DNA of 64,000 nucleotides from Sarcomyxa edulis (lineage: Eukaryota; Basidiomycota; Agaricomycetes; Agaricales; Mycenaceae): NCBI GenBank assembly GCA_009761415.1, contig QUOL01000009.1:868001-932000 (forward strand), in the 5' to 3' direction. This document shows positions 45,990 through 55,440 of this stretch, one piece after another. The notes beneath the pieces are model-generated. The model worked only from the letters and a program-made list of their open reading frames with translations, was not told the origin of the DNA and did not search any database. Each line of letters opens with the position of its first letter. The first letter of the stretch is position 1. The translations under genes were made by a program, and so were the position numbers.

Positions 45990-46741
45990 GATGGAGGTAC
46001 GATGATGAGAAGGGCTGGAGGTCGACTAGAGGAGGTCTGGAGTGCGGGGTTATGGGGAACGCCAATAATTTTTGTTGAAATTCAAATCAAAGGGGCGTAA
46101 TAGGAAGCCGGGAATCCCCGAAATCAGCAGCCTGTTCAGTGCAGCACGGACGGGGGAGATCAAGCTGCAGAGAGATGAGTATACTTGAGTATCAAAGTCG
46201 TTTTATTATTCTCATTATGTAGTTACAGATGTAGCGATATGCATATGAGAACTTGTGCCGTCATAACGACTCCAAGACGATGTCGTTCTCAGCGCTCAGC
46301 ATCTGAAGCTTGAAGACTCCACAGGGTACTATGAATCATCGTTCTCGTGGTGGGATTAAAGTCACCCAGTCGATATGGGTAGGCAGTTTCTGTTTGAAAA
46401 GATGTCTATAGACCAGTCTGAGTAAGGAAGTTCATCATGAGTATAAGTCCGTGGGTGTTGTCTACCAAAAATAGGGATCAAATTCGTGGCGCAATATGCG
46501 ACACAGTGCATTCGAGTGTGTTTGTCGTTCTGTGAGAGGGCTAGTGGTGCTCCTGCAACTTTGCATTTTCATACATGGGACGCGAAGGGACGCGATCGAG
46601 TCATGTGCATTTTTTTGCTCGCGTCTGGCCTGACTCGCAAATTCCGAACGTCAACTCACCACAAGTCTCCCCGAGTCTCACCTGGGTGTTCTCCTCCTGT
46701 AGCCATCCAATTGTGGGCTTACCTGGTGTTTTGTCGTCAAA
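45990..46741. other. Divergent promoter region of PTC7 and ARG3
   Basis: No gene is recognised in 752 bp. GCN4/CPC1-like half-sites are listed separately. Confidence 0.5.
46598..46636 (+). promoter_or_regulatory. Paired GCN4/CPC1-like sites before ARG3
   Basis: TGACTC occurs at 46631-46636 and, inverted, at 46598-46603, about 105-145 bp before the ornithine carbamoyltransferase ATG. TGACTC is the core bound by the amino-acid-starvation bZIP factor Gcn4/CPC1, which controls arginine genes in fungi. The role here is inferred. Confidence 0.45.
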
Positions 46742-48077
46742 ATGTCCATTGTTCCCCGTTTAATGACACTGGGAGACCTCACTGGTCCCCAGATAACCCG
46801 GATACTCAAACACTCGTACTACCTCAAACAAATATCCCTTCCATGGCTTGAACCACAGGGCTCCATACCTTCAAAACAGGCCTCGACTCTTCGCATGCCA
46901 TCCCAATCTCTCTTCAATAAATCAGTAGCACTCCTCTTCTCAAAACGCAGTACCCGTACCCGTCTCTCCGCGGAAACGTCTGCTAGTCTACTCGGTGGTC
47001 GCGCTCTATTCTTAGGTAGCGAAGATATCCAGTTGGGCGTCAATGAAACCCCTCGAGATACTGCTCGTGTCATCGGCGGAATGTGTCAGGGCATTTTCGC
47101 TCGTGTCGGAGACCATAGTGAAATAGAGGTACGCATTACCCCCCTCTCATACTTCACGACCTAACTCGAACTTTTGTAGGAAATGGCAGAATACTCCCCA
47201 GTCCCCGTCATCAACGCCCTATCCTCCCTATGGCACCCAACACAAGTCCTAGCTGACCTCCTTACCCTCCACGAAATCGCCGAATCTTTCCAACCCGCAA
47301 CTCATGCTCCTGCACCTATCGCAGAAAGCAAAAAGAATAATAAACGTCGCCTATTGATCAAGACCCTCCCAAACCTCCGTCCATTGACTATTGCATATGT
47401 CGGAGACTCAGCGAATGTCCTCCATGACATGCTGGTCACGTATCCCCGGTTAGGACATCAATTGAGGGTTGCTGTACCTCCTCAGAAGGCATATCAGTGT
47501 CCTGCTCCTGTTTGGGATTTGGTGGTCAAGCTTGGATGTGATAAGGATATTTGGTGGGGCAGTGATCCATTAGAAGCCGTCAAGGGTGCGGATGTCGTGG
47601 TCACAGATACATGGTAGGTTTTTTGTCGTGTGTGGCTTTGTCGGCGTCTCTTAACTGTTACTTCGTGGTAGGATCTCCATGGGTCAGGAAGCGGAAAAAG
47701 AACAGCGATTAAAGGACTTCCAAGGCTATCAAGTCACCGAAGAAATGTGCAAACTCGGTGGTGCTAATCCCAATTGGAAATTTATGCATTGTCTTCCCCG
47801 GAAAAAGGATGAAGTGGATGATGAGGTGCGCCTCCTTCTTTCAACTAAATTATGAATGTACGACTTTGTTTAATGTCACTTCGGCAGGTATTCTACGGAC
47901 CTCGATCTGTCGTCTTCCCAGAAGCTGATAATCGCAAATGGACCATCATGGCTTTGTTCGAGTATGTCCAAACCTGTCTTCTCTTGTCTCTTCGCGTCAA
48001 CTAATCACCTTCCCCGCGTGATTGCTAGTCTCTATTTTGGAAAATGGGACCCCACTGCTGAGACAGTCCGCAATTGA
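46742..48077 (+). CDS. ARG3: Ornithine carbamoyltransferase
   Basis: This enzyme makes citrulline from ornithine and carbamoyl phosphate in arginine synthesis. The start [20 protein letters not shown] leads to the carbamoyl-phosphate motif SKRSTRTR, then [53 protein letters not shown] and the ornithine-binding HCLPRK. It ends [13 protein letters not shown]. Five exons fit. The short N-terminus has few basic residues, so a mitochondrial presequence is weak; no better upstream ATG is in frame. About 355 residues is normal for the family. All catalytic motifs seem intact. Confidence 0.95.
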
Positions 48078-48458
48078 TCGGAGGCAATGATTTTACCATC
48101 AGGACTCAAAAGAGTCGGCCATACATACGTATGCATGGTGCACCTGGCACTCGAGGCATTCACCAGGAGGGGGACGACCAAAAGGTACATATAAATTCGC
48201 CTATAATTACTAGAGACAAGGAATTGGACACGGGGAATCTATATGTCCCTGCTATGGGTGACCTTTGCCTCTGTACTACATCATTAATGGCATACAACTT
48301 GTGAGCTCGGGATGAAGAGGAATGCTTCAAATGGTTCAACGTTCATTATTCAAACTTCGATCACGCTGATCCGGCTTGGGTACCTGGGTCTTCCTCTCAT
48401 TATTGCAAGATGCATTTGCTCCGAGCGCTCGTACGCGTCTCTGTACTTCTTAGTCTGC
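48078..48458. other. Intergenic region before the TMEM19-like gene
   Basis: The frame of the next gene is open back to an ATG at 48312, so its N-terminus may begin there. Nothing else is recognised. Confidence 0.4.
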
Positions 48459-49717
48459 ATGTCTCAGCTCCTTCCCTGCGCACTGGCCACGCTCCTTAGT
48501 ATCCATGGACTGCGTAAACGATCGTTGAGCCCTTCCGGCGCAACAGCAGGTCTGTCGTCGTTTGTCTCCGAGAGCGGCATTCACTCGCTGAAACGAATTA
48601 TTTAGCATGGCTTGTGGGTTTCATCATGATGGGAGCTCCGGTACGAGCATTCGGAGTCTCGTTGATTGTATTCTATCTCGTTGGTAGTAGGGCTACCAAG
48701 TGTGAGTCCCACCTATCTACCAGTATGATCGTATATGAATGAACATTGAATTTTGGACGGAGTATAGTCGGTAAACATCGGAAAGCACTCTTAGAAGAAG
48801 GCCACGATGAAGCAGGAGCTGGTTATCGTACTGCCTGGCAGGTCTTCTGCAATTCTTTGTCTGCTTTCATAGCTACCGTCCTTTGGGTCGCGCTCTTCGT
48901 TCCCGGATCGATCCCGCAAGGAATTCTGGCACTGGCTACTCCCGAGGCCTTGTCCGAGTTGGGAATACCTGCGGGACGAATATCATATGGTTCTGGTACG
49001 CAGTGGTGCCCGCTACAAAAAGACATAGGGAATGGATGGAGTCGGGCGTTGTTGTTTGCCGCACTTGGGTCAGTACTGTACTATTCAATCTATCTGTACT
49101 GTTGTACTGACTATATCTCTTTTGCTCGGACAGACACTTCTCGTGCTGCTTGGGCGATACACTAGCCTCGGAGCTGGGAATCCTCTCTTCATCTCCTCCG
49201 ATACTTATCACGAACTTCAAATCAGTTCCCCCGGGAACCAATGGGGCTGTATCGATAGGCGGCACGTTGGCAAGCGTGGGCGGTGGTGTTATCATGGGCG
49301 CGACTGTGGCGTTGACTCTGGTATTGGAGAATCCTGTGTGTCGATATGATGTTCTTAGTATGGTTCTAAGTTTGGTATCTTTGGGAGGAGTTGCGGGTGG
49401 TCTCGGTAGCTTGGTGCGTTATCTTGTTTCTTCGGAACGTCTCATGGTGTCTTGACTGGGCTTCGATACTAGATTGACTCGGTCATGGGGGCTACTATAC
49501 AGGAATCACGGTATAGTGTCGAGTCCAAGAGGATATTGCAGGACGGCTCGCGGGTATCCGGTGATGTCAAAACCATCAGCGGGTGGAATGTCCTGACGAA
49601 TAATCAAGTAAGCCATGTCACCAGCTGTGTGCATTTCTTCCGGTAGTAACGAGAATACCGCAGGTTAACTTGGTCTCGTCGACGGTTACTGCCCTGGTGA
49701 TGGCGAAGCTGTCATGA
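48459..49717 (+). CDS. TMEM19/DUF92 family multi-pass membrane protein
   Basis: DUF92 proteins include plant VTE6 (phytyl-phosphate kinase) and human TMEM19; the fungal role is unknown. The first exon ends in IHGLRKRSLSPSGATA, the conserved loop that follows the first helix. Next are VRAFGVSLIVFYLVGSRATK, FGKHRKALLEEGHDEAG, RTAWQVFCNSLSAFIATVLW and the signature CCLGDTLASELGILS. The motif KSVPPGTNGAVSIGGTLAS follows, and the last exons carry DVKTISGWNVLTNNQVNLVS. Six exons fit. I start at ATG 48459 because it places one helix before the conserved loop; 48312 is possible. Family assignment is good. Confidence 0.85.
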
Positions 49718-49934
49718 TAATGTACTCCTTGTGTATCAGCGTCGTGTATGTATGCTTGTACTCCAACGAACTCGATCGATATTCTAGCAAACAAATGGTT
49801 TTATTCCGTAAATTCTGATCCTCACGTACACCAACAAATACAACAGGATAACCGTATGTAAGTCGATGCAAATGGTACATATAAAAAAGTTCCGTCCAAT
49901 AGACGCACATGTAGGCTTGTTATTGGAAGAGAAT

Positions 49935-52530
49935 TTAGGCCGACCCGTTGACATGCCCATTGCCATTGACCTGGCTGAGAGCAGCATCTGCCTTTTGCAG
50001 GTCGCCCTCGCTCAAGCTTTTGAAAGTACCGCCGCCTGGGGTAGAGGCGCCGGACATCACAGAGCCTGAGCGGGAACGGACTTTCATAACGAGAGGGCTA
50101 TAGGCTCAAGGTGAGAAGGCGAAGCGACAAAATATGAGACAAACGTACAAAGGATAGCCATCTTCTTCATCCTCGTGGGCTCCCGGCCAGTTGTATCCAC
50201 GGTAATCGCTCGTTCCGAGGGACTGCATCTACACGAAATCGATGGTCGATCAGCTGTAATGCAGAGCCGTAGTGAAGAGGATCTCACCTCTTCCGTTAAC
50301 GTCCCGATATCTCCAGGCGTCGCCATACCTCTCAACCTTGGGCTGGCAGGCATACTATTGGGAGGCATTCTCTCAATTCCATTCCCGAACTCAAAGTCAT
50401 CAACGCCGAACTCTCCGTCCCCATTGCTTCCATAGAATGCATCTGGGTAAGCTCTCCTCAAGGCCAACTGCCTCGCCTTGCTATATTCGATCCCAAGATT
50501 CTTCCAGTCCAGCAATGGCGAAAGTCGTTCGACGCGATTACGCTGGTTTATGCGTTGACGACGCGTTTTGGCACAGAATGTGTACATGTAATCGGTGAGC
50601 TGGTTGACCGAATCCTCAACAGACTGCATACGTCTGTCAACAATGTAGCAACCCTCGTCCTGTGGCCGTTCGATGAGATCTTGCATGAAACAACCGAAAC
50701 CTGATAAATTAGTCGTGATGGACGGGATACCCATCTGGGAAAGACGGGATGTTCAACTTGCAATCGATGAAAATGCGTATTTGCACTTACAACAGTACAC
50801 TCTGCAGGTGTGTAACCCCATGGCTCGTAATAACTTGGGAACACGCCTAGATGACATCCTCTGACAAATTCTTCATAGTCTAATCCAAGGATTGGATTGT
50901 TGCTATTGAGGAAATCGGGATGGAAGACAATCTTGACGCGATCATAGCTGGCGTTGAAGAGTTTGACGCGACGTATTTGATTTAGTATTGGATCGTTAGC
51001 ATCGTCAGCCATATTGTGAGTGGTGATTGGTGGCAGTGAGTTGCGCTTCAAAGCGAAGATCCGACGTTTCAGGAGGACTTGATCCTCTTCAGATAGTAGC
51101 TCCTCCGGGGTGGGAATAGCCTTTTGATCACTTGGATACATAGTGTAAGCTTAAGTTTTATGTCGAGCATCGAGAGAAGAGAAGCTCACCCATGGAACCG
51201 AGCGGCATGGTCGAACAGCCTTGCTCCAATTCGGTTCTGAATTTCTGTTACAGTGTCGCGAAGCTGTTTAGTAACAGCTTGGCCCTTGAGCGCTTCGATG
51301 GTATATGAGTGGGTCGCAGCGGGCATAATAATGAAAGCGACAACTGTGATGGTTGATCCGGCTTTCTGGAGACGGTAGTTGAGCCCTGCCCAAGAAATAG
51401 TCAAGAAAACAAGTCGTCATTGAAGGGGAAGGCAACGCACGAGCTAAAGACTCGATGAACATATCGACACCCTTGTTTCGATACTCGTACCGTCCAGCAG
51501 TGAACATCTAGAAGATTGTCAGGAAGATTCGTCACCGATAAGCAAAGTCACTCACATATAGAGTGTTATCCAAATCGAAATCATAGTGTCCGTAGAAATG
51601 ACCCCGTACGAACTCGTTGATTTTAGCCTTGCTTGTTGAGTGCAGGTTCTGGAACTCGTGCATGGCCTGGAATTTCACGACATTCAAACCATTTGGGAGG
51701 ACTCCATCGGGTTTCCGTTTCAAAAGATGCTCGCTCTCGTATGCCGTGATGTGACTGACAGTTGTGAAGACGTCCGCGCAATGAGCTGCGGATCGCTCTA
51801 TGCAATATCTATGGTAGATGCCGCGTTTTCCAGCCTCATGGTCAACGTCGAAATATTGAAGATTGTTGTAGAAATCGACAGAGCCGGCGCAAAGGTAGCG
51901 ACCGAGGAGTGTCGCGTGGGTAGTAAAGACAGTCGTCACGTCTATATGGCGTTTCCGACATAATGGGATGGCCAGGCCAGCTTGCCATTCATGGAAGTGG
52001 GCAATGACGGATGTGTGCAGTTGCCGCGATACATACTATATGTCGAAGCTTTAGTACGAAAGACCAGTAATGATTTGCAAACGTACGTCTCCAAGAAACC
52101 ATGCTACAAGATAACCAAATACAATTGTCTCGTTCGTTTCGTGATCGTTCGGTGGACTAGGGATTCCTGCCAGATTCCATAGATCGCCCTTCCATTCATC
52201 TAATCTTGAATAGGAGCTCCCAGTATCGAACAATAGAACATGAGGAGCGCCCTCGATGAGCCATCGTCCATAGAGTGCCTTGACGCCCTGGGCACGCATA
52301 CTTTCGAGAGTAGCAGCAAGATGGGGATCGGTGGGCTCTTCAGCTTCGACCTCCATTGGTGCGGTCTTGTAGCTCAGTGGACCGATGAGACAGTATCGGT
52401 CGCCATACTCGGACACTGTAACGGGTACTTTGGTTTTGATTACGGTGTAGATACCACCTACTTTGTTGGCGACCTCCCAAGCGATCTCAAAGAGAAGAGG
52501 ATTGCGCACGTCGCGCTTTTCATCCGACAT
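49935..52530 (-). CDS. GSY: Glycogen synthase (GT3 family)
   Basis: Fungal glycogen synthase adds glucose from UDP-glucose to glycogen primed by glycogenin. The start [20 protein letters not shown] is followed by the substrate-loop motif [18 protein letters not shown]. Later exons have [24 protein letters not shown]-like [58 protein letters not shown] and ALPSP-type sugar-binding segments. The catalytic E-x7-E motif is in [18 protein letters not shown]. The C-terminal tail has [16 protein letters not shown] and Ser/Arg-rich [13 protein letters not shown], matching the regulatory phosphorylation region of yeast Gsy1/2. It ends near 49935. At least eight exons are needed. Length (about 735 residues) fits. 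An in-frame TTG upstream is ignored in favour of ATG 52530. Confidence 0.94.
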
Positions 52531-53388
52531 GGCGATATGCAAGAAGAGAGAGTTGTCACTGTTGTGGCTAAAAAAGTAGGATAAGTAAGTTGTGAGATGG
52601 AGGCTTTAGAAGGTTGTCGATGAAGAGCGTTGCGAAGTTTGACGAGGAGCCTCCGCGGTGTTGGGTCTGATCCTGAGTGGGGTAAGTAACTGGGGCACCG
52701 CAACTTTTCTAGTGACGTAACAGACACACGGTCTTCTCCGGCTAAAACGTGCGCTCAATCGATAATCCTGGATAATCTTTGGATAAACACTTCATCTACT
52801 CCAGATTCCATCGCATTCCCGGCTCAATCTCGGTGCATATCTCCGGCCCAGAACGAGGCCAGATAGACAGGACCCAATGGCTAGTTTCGAATCAAACTTC
52901 CGGACTAGCTCGATTAATTGTCAAATACCTTACAAGGCCCCCGGAAGCTCCACCAAAGGATTGTCCGGCCAGAGTCTCCCAAGTCGGCCTCAAATCTGCA
53001 ACGCTTTCGGTCTGAAATCTGCAACATCGGACAAGAAGTAACTGTGTCACGTTATTCCCACGGTGTGACTACGCCAAAAAAGTGTGACAAAAAGTGGAAA
53101 ACTCGCCCTGGCATTGTGTCACCGTTATCGCTGGGAAAACGAGGACTAAGAACCCTACATACAGCTTATGGATATACAATGATATTATATCGAGATTTTA
53201 CCCATTTTTCCTCCGGGAATGCGTAGCTTCAATGGCGCCGCAACCTTTTTACCTCTGAGCACACCGGACCCGGCCTTGTGAGTGCATGCCACCGCGGTGA
53301 TACCTCTTATTGAGGTAGACGTTGTAGGATCAAGCGAGTCTGTCGGCGTCGGGTCACGGGTCACGTCACACATAGCGGATCAGTTCCC
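52531..53388. other. Intergenic region, nothing recognised
   Basis: This is the upstream side of glycogen synthase, running into the copia remnant. No gene is seen. Confidence 0.45.
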
Positions 53389-53770
53389 GTTCGTGTCCGA
53401 AACACCTCAGTGCTTTAATATCACTGAGGTGTAAGTCCCTACAGTTACTTTACTTCTTTCCTTATCTAACATACCATTAGTTATCTTTCCTTTATTCTTA
53501 GGTATATATATATCTACTACAGTGCTTTAATATCACTGAGGTTTATCTTTCCTTTATTCTTAGTCTCTTCGGAATCTCGCATTCTCAATTCCATAGGTTA
53601 TGGGCCCTGGTACCTACGACACTATGTCCACAGCATCCTCTTCTCTCAAACTAGTCAACCTACCTAAACTCAAGGAGGACAGCTCCAATTGGATCACCTA
53701 CAAGGAGCGGATCCTCAACACATTGACTTCGAAGAGTCTCGCTCGACACGTTGTGGCACTAGCGAACTAA
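53389..53770 (+). mobile_element. Ty1/copia remnant: LTR end and gag start
   Basis: A short frame from the ATG at about 53606 gives MGPGTYDTMSTASSSLKLVN and LPKLKEDSSNWITYKERIL, then NTLTSKSLARHV. This is the usual start of fungal copia gag proteins. It stops early (near 53770) and no protease, integrase or RT follows in this orientation. Upstream lies a direct repeat (CAGTGCTTTAATATCACTGA at 53408 and 53520) and another (TTATCTTTCCTTTATTCTTAG), which look like LTR-internal duplications. Confidence 0.6.
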
Positions 53771-53989
53771 TTCCACAAATACTTGATGACGTGGTTCGTG
53801 TTCAGCGTACTACTGGCGAGCTTCGTGCCGCGTTAGGGGGACTAATATCACCCTTCCTAGCTCACGAGAACAGAGGCCGTTCAGGCAGTCCTCGAACGTA
53901 TGCTCTGTTCTCTAATCTCTCAGGCAGTCCTTGAGAGACGAGATAAGAAGGCTCCTGGATGTAGATTATATCAGTAGCCTTTAATGTAC

Positions 53990-54247
53990 TAATGCTTACC
54001 TCGCGAGGCCCCTGGCCCGAAGTTAGACACGGAGACGTCGACGTGAGAACTTAGGCTAGAGGAACGAGTTGTGGAGATAAGATGATAATATTCGTGTCGG
54101 CGCTTGGCCAGCGTTTACATGACTATGTGACGCGTGACAAGGTCGGAGTTCGTAATGAAAGAAAAGAGAAACGACCATTTAGGTCTGAAAGTAAATCATA
54201 GGGCGTGAATGATACGTAGGAAAGAAAGGAATAAAAGAACGGCCACA
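53990..54247 (-). repeat. Possible 3' LTR of the minus-strand retroelement
   Basis: On the minus strand a G-rich tract (GAAGAGTGGGGGGG) follows directly after the stop of the long element-associated ORF. Then TGTGG begins what may be a 3' LTR. This is the order expected for polypurine tract and LTR. The far end is not defined. Confidence 0.4.
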
Positions 54248-54762
54248 AACCCCCCCACTCTTCAGGCCTCGATGGGATCCCACTGCTCCGGAATCCTGAT
54301 GTCCTGAAGCAAGCGACGCTTCCAGGTCCCTTTGAAGCCGCGTTGAAGGCGGATGCTCGCATCCTGCAGCGCGTTGGGCGGGGGAACGAAAGCTGGGGCG
54401 CGCTTCCCGTGATTATCCGCGTGGAAGAAGTCGGCCCAACCGCTTTCTGAACGCGGCGAGAACTTGTTCTTCTCCCAAGCGTTGTAGATGTTGGTGAAAA
54501 TGCGCTCGCAATCTGCGTTCCATTCACCGCTGAAGCAGTCCAAAGCCGAATGGAGCACGCTCAGAGGAGGCCACATAGTCTGTTCGGCTCCATGAGCACC
54601 GGCGGGTAAGTATCCGATAACCGAGTTCACCCTTAGCTGTAACATTTTGCCTTCCGGTATGGTCGTAGCCAGGCGTTGTTTTGCCTTTATGCTTAACTCT
54701 AGCCAGCCATGGCTAGTGTTAGGACTTTGCCTTCGGTCTTTTACGACTGAAATAAAATGCAA

Positions 54763-54846
54763 CTGGCAAGAATTGAACCCCAGACCTTAGCATAAATTAT
54801 ATAATCTATGTAATAATCTGGCGCTCTTACCAACTGAGCCATAAAG
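54763..54846 (-). other. tRNA-like module, left, copy A
   Basis: On the minus strand TGGCTCAGTTGGTAAGAGCG (54822-54841) is an excellent A-box with a paired D-arm, and GGGTTCAATT (about 54771-54780) is a B-box. The anticodon region is over-long and AT-rich and the acceptor stem does not close, so this is tRNA-derived, not a working tRNA. Confidence 0.7.
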
Positions 54847-54986
54847 AAATATTATTTTGCAACATTTAATGCAATATATACACCATCTACAAACTTATTT
54901 CAATCATTTCTCTATCAAATAAAATACTAAAAATACCAAATAAATTGTAATAAATACTAGGATTAAGCATGAATCTTCCCACACAA

Positions 54987-55022
54987 AGGTTAGGGTAAGC
55001 AGCTTGCTGCTTACCCTAACCT
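54987..55022. repeat. Perfect hairpin, 17-bp arms, 2-nt loop, copy A
   Basis: The arms are 54987-55003 and 55006-55022, with TT between them. Each arm contains a TTAGGG/CCCTAA unit. Confidence 0.9.
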
Positions 55023-55118
55023 GGAATAAAGCATAGTGTAAGGAATCTTATTATGTAATCGTTACACATATATTTAATCATCAAAACCTATGAAAAGCTT
55101 ATATAAGAGGCTAGGATG

Positions 55119-55268
55119 TTAGAGTTAGGGTTAGGTTAAGTTAGGGTTAGAGTTAGGTGTTAGGGTTAGGGGTATATCATCAAAAAAACAAGGTTAGGGT
55201 TAGGAGGTTAGGGTTAGGTAGTTAGGGTTAGGAAGGTTAGGGTTAGTATAGTTAAGTTAGGGTTAGGC
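55119..55268 (+). repeat. Interspersed telomere-type TTAGGG block, copy A
   Basis: At least eight TTAGGGTTAG units are separated by short variable spacers (AGAG, TTAAG, AGGAGG and others). TTAGGG is the telomere repeat of most filamentous fungi. Confidence 0.85.
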
Positions 55269-55360
55269 AAGAGAAAACTCATTTAATATTGAATTTATTG
55301 ATAATAAAAGAATTACCCAAAAGGGTACATAGTTTACTGTATTATAATTGTATTTAAGCT

Positions 55361-55440
55361 TCTATAGCTCAGTTGGTATATTGCCAGATAGTATGATTAT
55401 ATAATCTAACATGGTCACAGGTTCAATTCTTGCTGAAAAC
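55361..55440 (+). other. tRNA-like module, right, copy A
   Basis: TATAGCTCAGTTGGTATA is an A-box and GGTTCAATTC (55420-55429) a B-box, on the plus strand. The D-arm and acceptor stem do not pair fully. It is the inverted partner of the left module. Confidence 0.7.

Noticed and set aside
55119..55268. A real chromosome end or telomere cap
   Set aside because: The TTAGGG units are irregular, duplicated in a second place, and followed by other sequence on both sides; they belong to a mobile element.
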